DNA of 64,000 nucleotides from an uncultured Planctomycetota bacterium (lineage in GTDB: Bacteria; Planctomycetota; UBA1135; GCA-002686595): assembly GCA_903928115.1 (NCBI GenBank), contig CAIYPP010000013.1:1-64000 (forward strand), given 5' to 3'. Below the pieces are notes generated by a model that did not search any database, was not told the origin of the DNA, and saw nothing but the letters and a program-made list of their open reading frames with translations. Both the position numbers and the translations under genes were made by a program. Below, piece by piece: positions 1-8,627 of this stretch. Numbering within the stretch: the first letter of the stretch is position 1; every line of letters begins with the position of its first letter.

Positions 1-3000
1 ACACAGATCGTTGCAGTTCGCCGTGCCGTCGCCGTCGCTGTCCGTGTCCGCCACGCCACAGCCGCAGATGCCCGCGGCGAGCTTGAGCGGATCCTGCGGG
101 CAACCGTCGTTGCAGTCCGCGACCGTGTCGCCGTCGGAGTCGACGTCACTGATACCGCAACCGCAGATGCCCGGCGCCGTCTTCGCCGCGTCGTTGGGGC
201 ACAGGTCGTTGCAGTTCGCCGTGCCGTCACCGTCGCTGTCCGTGTCCGCGACGCCGCAGCCGCAGATTCCCGCGGCGAGCTTGAGCGGATCCTGCGGACA
301 ACCGTCGTTGCAGTCCGGAGTGCCGTCGAGATCCGAGTCCGTGGTCGACCAGCTGAGCACGAAGGAAGCGCCCGTCATCGCTCCATCGCGTCCCGCGACT
401 CGAATCCAGCAGCCCTCACCCGCCGCGAGCGGCACGAGCAAGCGCGAGCCCGGACCGCAGGGAGCGGGCGCATCGTCGCTGCAGAGCCCGGAGAGGAGCG
501 GCGCAGCGCTGAGGGTCGGACACGCAGAGTACGCCGTCAGCACCGTGTCGGCTGCGCCGCAGGTCGAGACCGTCAATGTGGTCGCGCAGGGCGCGTCGAA
601 GCGATACCAGACATCGAAAGCCGTGAACTCGCCCCCACACGGAGCGAGGGAGAGCGCTCCGAGGCTCGACGGCTCGGCCGTGGCGCCCTCGAGCGAACCC
701 GACAACGATCCACCCGCGACCGACAGCGAGCGCGCGTCGGAACAGTCATCGTTCGGCTCGCTCAAGGCGAGGAAACACTCGAGGTCGAACGCCCCACTCG
801 CGCTGGTCTCGGAGTGCACGAGCACCGAGTAGGTCCGCCCGGGCAGCGTGCGCAGCACCACCTTCGCACGTCCCGCTGCATCGATGTCGTCGTTCGACGT
901 CACCGGAATCAGGCCGCCGCAGCTGCCCCAGAAGACGCTGATGCGCGGATCGAAGGCGGAGCTGCTCACGCGCAGCGCGACGGAGGCGTCATCGAGCCCC
1001 GCACCGACAGGGACCGTGAACGAGTACCAAACCCCGGGCCCTTGGGTGCCCATGAACGGCTGGCCGAGCGGAGCAGCGCCCGGCGTCAGACTCGCATCGA
1101 CGCCTGCGTACTGCGTCGAACCTGTGACCGTGGAAGGCAGTGCGAGCGGCACTGCACCCCCGCACACGTCGTTCGCAGGCGTGAAGCGCGCGGTGAGCTG
1201 GAACGAACCCGTGTTTCCGCGGTCCGATACGCGGACGAGGTAGCTGCCCGCAGCAGGCGCGACGTAGCTCAGACAGGCATTCGCCGCGCCGCAGGGACTT
1301 CCGCTGCAGCCTGCGTTGCACGCGAGCTCCGCTCCGCCGCAGGTCGAGTACAACGCGAGGTTCATCCCCGTCGAGGAGCCGCAGGTGTCGAGCGCGAGCG
1401 TTCCCGCGGCGGGCGCGTCGACCCGATACCACGCGTCGCGTCCGAGTGGCGCGCAGCTCGGGCTCCCTTCGCGGCTCGTGAAGAAGTTGATCGCGCCCTG
1501 CTGGGGCACCCCCAAGCTGAGCGGCTGGGCGTTGGCGCACAGGTCGTTGGGAACGGGCGTGCCGCGGCGCAGCTCGAGTCCGTACGAAGAGCCTGAAGCG
1601 CTGGGCGCGAATCCGCCAGTCGACGGAGCGAGCGCGCCGGCCAACTCGCGGTTTGTAGGCACGATCCTCAGGGCGTACCACGAACCTGCGGTCACCGGCG
1701 CCATAAGCTGAGTGGATGCGCAAGGCTCGGAGATCGGCGACTGTGCGAGCAGGTTGTTGGTGTCGCAGGCACCGCTGCTCCCGAGCGCGCGCAGCTCGAG
1801 CCGCCCGGGAAACTGAGCGGTCAACGTCGCCATCACGTACTCGCTGTTCTGCGCGAGAAAGCGATACCAATCGTGGTCGCGGCGATCCCCGAAGGAACGC
1901 GCGGTGCCGTTCCAGCGCTCGATCGGAGCGCTGAAGGCCACATCGATGAAGCGCGCGGCTGCGGCATCGCAGCCATCGTCGAGCGCGGGGCCGAAGAGCG
2001 GCTCGGGCTCGGAGCTCCCCTGCGCGCTCGGCGGGCAGACGCTGCTCGAGATCGGCGCACTGCAGGGCCCTAGGTCGCGCACGGTCGCGACGTAGGAGAA
2101 GGTCTGCGGCCCGACGGCGAAGGGCGAGATCCACACGAAGTACTCGTCGCCGGGAGCCGAGCAGAAGCTCACCGACGAGCGGCGCTCGATCCCCGTTCCC
2201 GCGCCGCACAATGTCGGCGCGTCGTCGTTGGAAGCCACGAGGGCGAGCGCGTCGCAGGTGCCCGAGAACACGAGCACGACCGTGTCCGGAATCGTCGAAC
2301 CACCGACGAGCGGCGATGCGCACGTGTCGATTCCGAGCACTCCGCCTGTGCCCGTGACGTTGATCCACACGCCGCGCCGCGAGAGCATCGTCCCAGGATT
2401 GTCGGACGAGCTCGACTGGAACGAGTTGTACTCCGCGTTGGCTCCCGCGAAGCTGCCCGCCACCTGCACCGGCGGCGTGAAGGGCCCCGCGAGCACGAGC
2501 GCCGAGGCGCAGTTGTCGCTGTCGGGCACGATCGGCGCTTGGATGTGGAGCCCCACGTAACCGGCGCCGAAGCGCGGGCCGTCGGAACACGCGACCGGAA
2601 GGTGCACGATGCCCTGCAGCTGCCCCGGTGGAACTTGCACCTCAAGCGAGTAGAGCCCGTCCCCCGCGTGCTCGTCACCCGACACACCATTGTCGTTGAG
2701 CGGCGCTCCCACCGGTCCACCGATCCGGGCGAGGTCGACCACGACAACGAGAGACGCGGGAAGCGGCGGCACTCCGCAGGCCTGCGGCTCGCAGACGATT
2801 CGTACCGAGCTACTGGGCTTCGCGAACCAAGGCTGCACCATCCCAGGAATCGAGAGTCCCGTCGATGGAGGCGTCCCTAGGTTGCGCGGCTGGGGCAGCA
2901 CCACGGACCAATCGCTGGCGTTGAGCCCGCTGTCCTGCGCACCGCAGCCAAGGCGCGCGATCGCGGTGGTGTTCGAAGGTGACGGAGCGCTCTGCGCCGC

Positions 3001-3486
3001 GGAGAACGGAGCGCCGGGCTCGTTCCAGCTCGCGCCGGGCCCGTAGCCGACGAAGTCGACGAGGAAGGGACTCGAAGGCGCGCTGCCCGCGAGCGGTGTC
3101 GTGCTCGAACAGAGCGCGACCTTGCCGTCGGAGGACGACAGGAAGGTCGTGCCAACGACATCGGCCGCGGGGAGTGCGAGCGACTGCGGAGCGGGTAGCG
3201 AGCTTCCGGAACCCTGTCGGATCAGGAGGTAGCGACCTGTGTCGAGCACGAGCGCGGGCAGCGGCGTCACCTGCCAAGACGAACCGGAGGCGGACGCGTA
3301 CTGCACGGACCAGCCGTCGAGCGACTGGGGCGGACCCGCGTTGTAGAGCTCGACGAAATCGGACGCCCAAATGGCGCCGACGTTGCCTCCGCCACCGTAG
3401 ATCTGGGAGAGGCGGACCTGCGCGGAGGCACCGCTCGCAATCGCGCAGAGGAACATCGCGCACGCCGCCATGACCCGGAGCCGCAC
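1..3486 (-). CDS. Large secreted protein: lamin-tail domain, PPC-like repeats, Cys/Asp calcium-type repeats (partial)
   Basis: The reading frame is open from the left edge to about 3552, so the C-terminus is missing. The GTG at 3486 gives a good signal peptide (MRLRVMAACAMFLCAI, then an ASA cleavage site). ATG 3471 lacks the basic n-region, and ATG 3552 would add a Pro/Arg-rich stretch. The mature protein opens with an LTD-like region (VRLSQIYGGGGN, then DFVELYN). Many modules follow of the type DVWYRF, TLTVSTCG, DTVLTAYSACP, resembling pre-peptidase C-terminal beta modules. The part nearest the left edge has tandem Cys-rich repeats (GICGCG, then DTDSDGDG and CNDLCP) like thrombospondin type 3 calcium loops. 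It is probably a cell-surface or secreted structural or adhesive protein. No catalytic motif was seen, and the specific role is unknown. Confidence 0.88.
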   Translation of the reverse strand, partial: MRLRVMAACAMFLCAIASGASAQVRLSQIYGGGGNVGAIWASDFVELYNAGPPQSLDGWSVQYASASGSSWQVTPLPALVLDTGRYLLIRQGSGSSLPAPQSLALPAADVVGTTFLSSSDGKVALCSSTTPLAGSAPSSPFLVDFVGYGPGASWNEPGAPFSAAQSAPSPSNTTAIARLGCGAQDSGLNASDWSVVLPQPRNLGTPPSTGLSIPGMVQPWFAKPSSSVRIVCEPQACGVPPLPASLVVVVDLARIGGPVGAPLNDNGVSGDEHAGDGLYSLEVQVPPGQLQGIVHLPVACSDGPRFGAGYVGLHIQAPIVPDSDNCASALVLAGPFTPPVQVAGSFAGANAEYNSFQSSSSDNPGTMLSRRGVWINVTGTGGVLGIDTCASPLVGGSTIPDTVVLVFSGTCDALALVASNDDAPTLCGAGTGIERRSSVSFCSAPGDEYFVWISPFAVGPQTFSYVATVRDLGPCSAPISSSVCPPSAQGSSEPEPLFGPALDDGCDAAAARFIDVAFSAPIERWNGTARSFGDRRDHDWYRFLAQNSEYVMATLTAQFPGRLELRALGSSGACDTNNLLAQSPISEPCASTQLMAPVTAGSWYALRIVPTNRELAGALAPSTGGFAPSASGSSYGLELRRGTPVPNDLCANAQPLSLGVPQQGAINFFTSREGSPSCAPLGRDAWYRVDAPAAGTLALDTCGSSTGMNLALYSTCGGAELACNAGCSGSPCGAANACLSYVAPAAGSYLVRVSDRGNTGSFQLTARFTPANDVCGGAVPLALPSTVTGSTQYAGVDASLTPGAAPLGQPFMGTQGPGVWYSFTVPVGAGLDDASVALRVSSSAFDPRISVFWGSCGGLIPVTSNDDIDAAGRAKVVLRTLPGRTYSVLVHSETSASGAFDLECFLALSEPNDDCSDARSLSVAGGSLSGSLEGATAEPSSLGALSLAPCGGEFTAFDVWYRFDAPCATTLTVSTCGAADTVLTAYSACPTLSAAPLLSGLCSDDAPAPCGPGSRLLVPLAAGEGCWIRVAGRDGAMTGASFVLSWSTTDSDLDGTPDCNDGCPQDPLKLAAGICGCGVADTDSDGDGTANCNDLCPNDAAKTAPGICGCGISDVDSDGDTVADCNDGCPQDPLKLAAGICGCGVADTDSDGDGTANCNDLC
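8..330 (-). repeat. Tandem coding repeat, about 33 residues per unit in alternating pairs
   Basis: Near-identical DNA recurs with a 198-base period: the block beginning at 8 is repeated at 206. It corresponds to two alternating units of about 33 residues. Each unit has CND, CPxDPLK, GICGCG and DxDSDGDG signatures, an Asp-rich calcium-loop pattern. The array continues past the left edge, so its copy number is unknown. Confidence 0.85.
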
Positions 3487-3658
3487 GCGCCCGAAGAAGG
3501 CACGGGCACCCCTGACCCGCGGCGCGGGTGGTCGAGGCGTCGGGTAGTTCATGGACAGCAAGCGAAGCCCAGGAGAGGACTCATCCCATTGCAAGCGGGA
3601 ATCCCCATTCCGACAAGTCAACGCACAAGACGCTGCTCTTCCACGCCGTGGAAGGCGG

Positions 3659-3700
3659 AAAAAAACTCGTGGCCGCACACCCTCGGGGATGCGCGGCCAC
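3659..3700 (-). terminator. Rho-independent terminator after the choice-of-anchor B gene
   Basis: The arms GTGGCCGC (3669-3676) and GCGGCCAC (3693-3700) are perfectly complementary, with additional inner pairing. On the minus strand the hairpin is followed by seven T residues (A-run at 3659-3665 on the plus strand). It lies 30 bases after the stop of the 3730-6267 gene and separates that gene from the next one on the same strand. Confidence 0.9.
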
Positions 3701-3729
3701 GGGGCCCGAGTGCGTCGCGGACGACCTCG

Positions 3730-6267
3730 TCAGGGGCCGACGACGAAGTGCAGCGCGTTCGAGAGGCTCGTTGTTCCCGGGCTCGACGGGTCGCGGTACC
3801 ACGCCTGCGACCAGATCGGCGTGCCGGGCGTGAAGGGCGTTCCGAGCGCAAAGGGCCGAGCCGCGCGGAAGGCGTTCCAGTCGAGCTGGTAGCTGCCGTC
3901 ACAGCCGCCCGGAGTACCGCCGGAGAGCTGGGACCCCGTGCGCTGAGTCGGCGACTTCACGCACAGGAAGCTCGAGCTGCCCGGAGCCCACACGGCCGAA
4001 TGCGGACCGTTGGTGCTGTAGAAGAAGAGCCCGAGGCGCTCCGCATCGACGCCGCTCGCCGTCAGCACGAAACCCGACGGCGCGCTGCCGCTCGGCGAAC
4101 CGGCGTACGAGAGCGTGGCGGAGCAGCCCGCGGCACTCGTGCCCGCCGTGCAGTAGATCGAGGGCGCCGTGCAGTCGACGTCGCGGATGCGGAAGTCGTC
4201 GATGGCCGCTTCGACGATCGAGCCCTGGCCGAGATCCGAGGCCTTGAAACGCAGCTGGATGCCGGGCCCCGGCGGGAAGAAGTCCGAGACACGGAACTCG
4301 TGGTAGTACCAGCCACCGCTCGCCTCGATGCCCGTGGGGCCGACGGTCTCGACCACCTGCCAGCCCGAGCCGTTCGTGATGTCGACGCGGAAGGTGTCGT
4401 CGACCACGCCCTGATTGTTCGAGTACCAGCGCCAGTAGCTCACGACCGGGTCCATCATGCCCGTGAGGTCGTAGACAGCGGTCTTCAGCGTCGTCGTGCC
4501 GCCATCGACATCGGCGGTGCCCACCGAGGCGTTCACGATCGCTTGCCCGGTAACCCAGCAGAAGGTGCCGTTCGGCGAGTGGTCGTCCTCGGGCTGCGCC
4601 GCGGTGCCGTTGGGATTGCAGCGGAACCACAGGCCCGACGTGGCGTTGTCACCCGTATCGCCCACCGACCAGCCGGCGATGTTCTCCATGTCGAGCAGCG
4701 CGGCGGTGCTCACGCCGTAGGCGACGAGGCTGCGCAAGGGCTGGCTCGCGCCCTCCGGCGGGTACTTCCACGAGACGCCGTTGGTCGAGTCTGCCGAGAT
4801 GTACCAGCTGACATCGCTGCCGCAGGGAAGCGCGGGGAACTGGACCGAGTAGTTGCCGTTCCCCTGCGCGACGAGCGGCACGCTCACGGTGCCCGCGCCC
4901 ACGTCGTAGTAGAGCCGCTCCGAGCCCGGCACGAGCAGCGAGCTCGGCGAGGCTTGGATCGTCGCGGCGAAGCTCTGGCCGCCGGGGTTGATGAGCGCGG
5001 GCACAGCTTGTGCGAGCGCCACGTCGACGAGCGGCTGCCCCACCCACCACACGAAGAACCCGCTCTCCAAGTCGCTCCCGATCACCACGCCGCTCTGGAA
5101 ATACGGGTAGACGCTCCACAGTCCGTTGAACTGCGCCCCATCGTCGAGCGGGAAGGTGTCGTAGAAAGCCACCTCGGTGCAGTTCAGCGGATCGGTGCGG
5201 TCGAACACACGCAGACCGCTGCGATAGTTCGCTTCGAAGATCCGGTTGCCCTTCACATAGAGGTTGTGCGTGATCGCCGCATTGCCGTTGGTGAAGCTGC
5301 CGAGCAGCGTCGCGTTGGCAGGATTCGAGATATTCACGACATACGTCGTCGACGGAACGTTCGGCTCGTCGAGTTCGTCGTCGATGTAGCAGTACTGGCG
5401 ATCCTCGGAGATCCAGCACTGGTGAGAGTACGCGCCGCCAGGCCAGTACACCTCGCGGAGCGTCGTGATCGAAGACTTGTTGGTCACATCCAGAATCGAG
5501 AGGCGGGTGGCGCCCGATCCGTTCCCGGTTCCCGCGCACGCGTACGCGATCTGACGACCTGCATACGGACCGCTCGTGTAGGTCACGATCTGCGCGTCGT
5601 GCACATACAGCGTGTTCCACTGACCAACGAACGGAGGGTTGGTGGGGTTCGCATTGAGGTTGTAGATGCGCAGCCCCACGTTGCTGCCTCCGCCGCAGCG
5701 ATAGAGAAAGCCGCTCTGGGTGTCGATCGCGACGTTGTGCGTGGTCGCGACTCCACCCGTCGAGATCGTGTTGGCGAGCGTGATCACTCCGCTGTCTGCA
5801 TTCGCCATGTTGTAGACCTGGATGCCCCCGCCGCCCTCGCTCACCACGTAGGCGTACGTGCCGAAGACCTTGACGTCACGCCACAGGCTCTGCGGACCCG
5901 CGCCGTTCAGCAGCACCACGGGATCGCTGGGATCGGTGATGTCGATGAACGCCGCGCCATGGCTGTGGCAGAAGATGGCGATCTCCCGGCCGCTCGGTGT
6001 GGTGTAGCCCCAACAATCGTTGCCACTGTTCGCGCCGAAGGTCGTCAGCGGGAGCTGCGAGAGGAGTGAGATGCCGTTCGAGGCCATCGCGCGCGGAGTG
6101 CCGCCGCTCGCCATCGGCTGACCGGGCTGCACGCGCGTGCGGACGGGACGACCGTGGTACGGCGGCCGCAGGCTCCACAGCTTCGGGTCGTCCTCGTGGA
6201 GCGCGACCGCAGCGGAGGCCAAGAGGAGCGAGGCGAAGGCAGCGTAGGTGGTCTGGACGATGCTCAT
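3730..6267 (-). CDS. Choice-of-anchor B family secreted protein (LVIVD-type beta-propeller)
   Basis: Encodes 845 aa. The ATG at 6267 begins a signal peptide (MSIVQTTYAAFASLLLASA); the open frame continues upstream but lacks coding character. The N-terminal half matches the choice-of-anchor B pattern: CWGYTTPSGREIAIFCHSHG, FIDITDPSDPVVL, SLWRDVKVFGTYAYVVSE and later LRVFDRTDPLNC, that is, propeller blades with repeated D-P turns. A middle beta-sandwich region follows. The last 130 residues form a Cys-containing domain starting YCTAGTSAAGCSATL and ending in WYRDPSSPGTTSLSNALHF, a type I recall from secreted proteins of the same clade. Export to the surface or medium is likely; the ligand is unknown. 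An intrinsic terminator follows the stop. Confidence 0.85.
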   Translation of the reverse strand: MSIVQTTYAAFASLLLASAAVALHEDDPKLWSLRPPYHGRPVRTRVQPGQPMASGGTPRAMASNGISLLSQLPLTTFGANSGNDCWGYTTPSGREIAIFCHSHGAAFIDITDPSDPVVLLNGAGPQSLWRDVKVFGTYAYVVSEGGGGIQVYNMANADSGVITLANTISTGGVATTHNVAIDTQSGFLYRCGGGSNVGLRIYNLNANPTNPPFVGQWNTLYVHDAQIVTYTSGPYAGRQIAYACAGTGNGSGATRLSILDVTNKSSITTLREVYWPGGAYSHQCWISEDRQYCYIDDELDEPNVPSTTYVVNISNPANATLLGSFTNGNAAITHNLYVKGNRIFEANYRSGLRVFDRTDPLNCTEVAFYDTFPLDDGAQFNGLWSVYPYFQSGVVIGSDLESGFFVWWVGQPLVDVALAQAVPALINPGGQSFAATIQASPSSLLVPGSERLYYDVGAGTVSVPLVAQGNGNYSVQFPALPCGSDVSWYISADSTNGVSWKYPPEGASQPLRSLVAYGVSTAALLDMENIAGWSVGDTGDNATSGLWFRCNPNGTAAQPEDDHSPNGTFCWVTGQAIVNASVGTADVDGGTTTLKTAVYDLTGMMDPVVSYWRWYSNNQGVVDDTFRVDITNGSGWQVVETVGPTGIEASGGWYYHEFRVSDFFPPGPGIQLRFKASDLGQGSIVEAAIDDFRIRDVDCTAPSIYCTAGTSAAGCSATLSYAGSPSGSAPSGFVLTASGVDAERLGLFFYSTNGPHSAVWAPGSSSFLCVKSPTQRTGSQLSGGTPGGCDGSYQLDWNAFRAARPFALGTPFTPGTPIWSQAWYRDPSSPGTTSLSNALHFVVGP

Positions 6268-6455
6268 GCCGAATTCGGAGCGGATGGGACGGAGGACGGC
6301 CTCGAGAGCCTTAGGAAGTGTCCCATGCGGGCGCCCGCCAGGGGAGTACTCGGACCGAATCGAGGGACTTTTCGTGGCTCTTGCAGCGAGCCGCGCTGCA
6401 GGGACTAGCGTCGGCGGTCCGCGCGCGGGATCCTCCCTGCCCACCACCTGCCGAC

Positions 6456-6461
6456 TAGGAC
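6456..6461 (+). promoter_or_regulatory. Putative -10 box (TAGGAC) of the prolyl oligopeptidase gene
   Basis: TAGGAC ends 9 bases before the ATG at 6471. It is one of several TAG-type hexamers placed just upstream of start codons in this window. No convincing -35 element is seen. Confidence 0.4.
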
Positions 6462-6470
6462 TCCCCCACC

Positions 6471-8618
6471 ATGAAGTTCCGCCTGACCATCGCGCTCGCG
6501 ACCTCCGCCTTCCTCGCCTCCCAGTGCGCGACGCCGTCCACGCCCGCGGCCATCGAGCGCGGTCCGTGGAGCTCGCCGCAATACCCCGCGACGCGACGCG
6601 AGGCGCACGTCGACACGTACCACGGCGAGCAGGTCGCCGATCCGTACAAGTGGCTCGAGGATCCGGACTCGGCGGAATCGCGCGCGTGGATCGACGCGCA
6701 GAACGAGCTCGTGCGGGCGCACCTCGAACCGCTGCCGATGCGCGCGAAGATGCAAGCGCGGCTGCGCGAGCTTTGGAACTACGAGCGCTTCGGACTGCCG
6801 ACCGAGCGCGGCGGACGCTGGTTCAGCTCGCGCAACGACGGCCTGCAAAACCAGAGCGTGCTGTACGTGAGCGAAGCGCTCGACGGACGCGGCGAGCGCG
6901 TCCTGCTCGATCCGAACACGCTCTCGAAGGACGGCACCGTCGCGCTCAACGGCAGCGCGCTGTCCGACGACGGCCGCTACCTCGCCTACGGCGTATCGGA
7001 CGGCGGCTCGGACTGGACCGTTTGGCGCGTCCGCGACGTCGCGAACGGCGCGGACCTCGCGGACGAGCTGCGCTGGGTGAAGTTCAGCGGCGCGTCGTGG
7101 ACCAAGGACGGCAAGGGCTTCTTCTACTCGCGCTACGACGCACCGGCGCCGGGCGCGGAGCTCCAGGCGGTGAACCGCAACCAGAAGCTCTGGTTCCACG
7201 CGGTCGGAACGCCGCAGTCGCAAGACGTGCTCGTCTACGAGCGCCCCGACCACCCCGAGTGGAGTTTCGGTGGCACGGTGAGCGACGACGGGCGCTGGCT
7301 CGTCATCTCCGTCGGGGAAGGCACCGACCCGCGCAACCGCCTGTTCGTCGACGATCTCGTGCAGCCGGGCTGGAGCGTCGTCGAGCTCATCCCCGAGTTC
7401 GACGCGAGCTTCGATCTCGTCGACTCCGACGGCGAAGTCCTGTGGCTGATGACGGACTACCTCGCGCCGCGCGGGCGCGTCATCGCCGTCGACACGCGCA
7501 CCCCGGCGCGCGCAGCCTGGCGCGAGGTGATCGCGCAGCGCGAGGAAAAGCTCGAGGGCGTCGCGTTCGTCGGCGGCCAATTCCTCGCGCGCTACCTGAA
7601 GGACGCGCGCTCGCTCGTGACGGCGCACCGCAAGGACGGCTCGCTTCTGCGCGAGGTGAAGCTGCCTGGGCTCGGCACCGCGAGCGGCTTCGGCGGACGC
7701 GCGAGCGACACCCAGACCTTCTACTCGTTCGCGAGCTTCACCGCGCCCGGCGCGCTGTGGCGCTACGACCTTGCGACCGGAGAGAGCCAGCCCCACCGCA
7801 CGCCCAAGCTGACCTTCGACCCGTCGCTGTACGTCACCGAGCAGGTCTTCTACACGTCGAAGGACGGCACCCGCGTGCCGATGTTCGTCTCGCACCGCAA
7901 GGATCTCGTGCGCAACGGCTCGAATCCGACGCTGCTCTACGGCTATGGCGGTTTCAACGTCTCGCTCACGCCGAGCTTCTCACCCGCGCGACTCGCGTGG
8001 ATGGAGCAAGGCGGCGTGTACGCCGTGGCGAACCTGCGCGGCGGCGGCGAGTACGGCGTCGAGTGGCACAAGGCAGGCACCAAGCTGCGCAAGCAAAACG
8101 TCTTCGACGACTTCATCGCGGCGGCGGAGTACCTGATCTCGGAGCGCTTCACGCGCGCCGAGCGCCTTGCGATCAATGGCGGTTCCAACGGCGGCTTGCT
8201 GGTCGGAGCGGTGCTCAACCAGCGCCCGGAGCTCTTTGGCGCCGCGATCCCCGCCGTCGGTGTGATGGACATGCTGCGCTTCGAGAGCTGGACCATCGGT
8301 TGGGCGTGGGCGAGCGACTACGGCTCGGTGAAGAATGCCGATGAGTACCGCGCGCTGCGCGCGTACTCGCCGTACCACAACGCACGCGTCGGAGCTCGCT
8401 ATCCGGCCGTGATGGTCGTCACGGCGGACCACGATGACCGCGTCGTGCCCGCGCACAGCTTCAAGTATGCGGCGGCGATGCAGCACGCGCAGGCGGGCGA
8501 TGCGCCGATTCTGATCCGCATCGACGTGCGCGCGGGCCACGGCGCGGGCAAGCCCACGGGCAAGCAGATCGAGCAATCCGCCGACGAGCTCGCGTTCCTC
8601 GACCGCGCGCTCGACTGA
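6471..8618 (+). CDS. Prolyl oligopeptidase family serine peptidase (S9A), exported
   Basis: Encodes 715 aa, about the usual length of the S9A family. The protein begins with an export signal and a lipobox-like Cys (LASQC), so it may be a lipoprotein in the periplasm. The N-terminal marker DTYHGEQVADPYKWLED is typical of prolyl oligopeptidases, and a beta-propeller region follows. The catalytic hydrolase domain carries the nucleophile in NGGSNGG (Ser572), the acid in HDDRVVP (Asp655/656) and His690 in RAGHGAGK. It is expected to cleave short peptides after proline. The gene is divergent from the anchor-B gene. It ends 9 bases from the stop of the convergent 17-haem cytochrome gene, with no terminator visible between them. 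Confidence 0.95.
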   Translation: MKFRLTIALATSAFLASQCATPSTPAAIERGPWSSPQYPATRREAHVDTYHGEQVADPYKWLEDPDSAESRAWIDAQNELVRAHLEPLPMRAKMQARLRELWNYERFGLPTERGGRWFSSRNDGLQNQSVLYVSEALDGRGERVLLDPNTLSKDGTVALNGSALSDDGRYLAYGVSDGGSDWTVWRVRDVANGADLADELRWVKFSGASWTKDGKGFFYSRYDAPAPGAELQAVNRNQKLWFHAVGTPQSQDVLVYERPDHPEWSFGGTVSDDGRWLVISVGEGTDPRNRLFVDDLVQPGWSVVELIPEFDASFDLVDSDGEVLWLMTDYLAPRGRVIAVDTRTPARAAWREVIAQREEKLEGVAFVGGQFLARYLKDARSLVTAHRKDGSLLREVKLPGLGTASGFGGRASDTQTFYSFASFTAPGALWRYDLATGESQPHRTPKLTFDPSLYVTEQVFYTSKDGTRVPMFVSHRKDLVRNGSNPTLLYGYGGFNVSLTPSFSPARLAWMEQGGVYAVANLRGGGEYGVEWHKAGTKLRKQNVFDDFIAAAEYLISERFTRAERLAINGGSNGGLLVGAVLNQRPELFGAAIPAVGVMDMLRFESWTIGWAWASDYGSVKNADEYRALRAYSPYHNARVGARYPAVMVVTADHDDRVVPAHSFKYAAAMQHAQAGDAPILIRIDVRAGHGAGKPTGKQIEQSADELAFLDRALD

Positions 8619-8627
8619 GACTGAAAC

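Noticed and set aside
8-330. Regular repeats that could be mistaken for a CRISPR array
   Set aside because: The whole unit is coding and in frame, with a calcium-loop pattern. There are no unique spacers, and no cas genes are nearby.
989-2590. 533-codon Arg-rich frame on the minus strand
   Set aside because: It overlaps the real frame of the large secreted protein on the same strand. Almost a third of its residues are Arg, as in other shifted frames here.
8619-8627. Terminator between the peptidase and cytochrome genes
   Set aside because: The convergent stops are only 9 bases apart and no hairpin with a T-run fits there.
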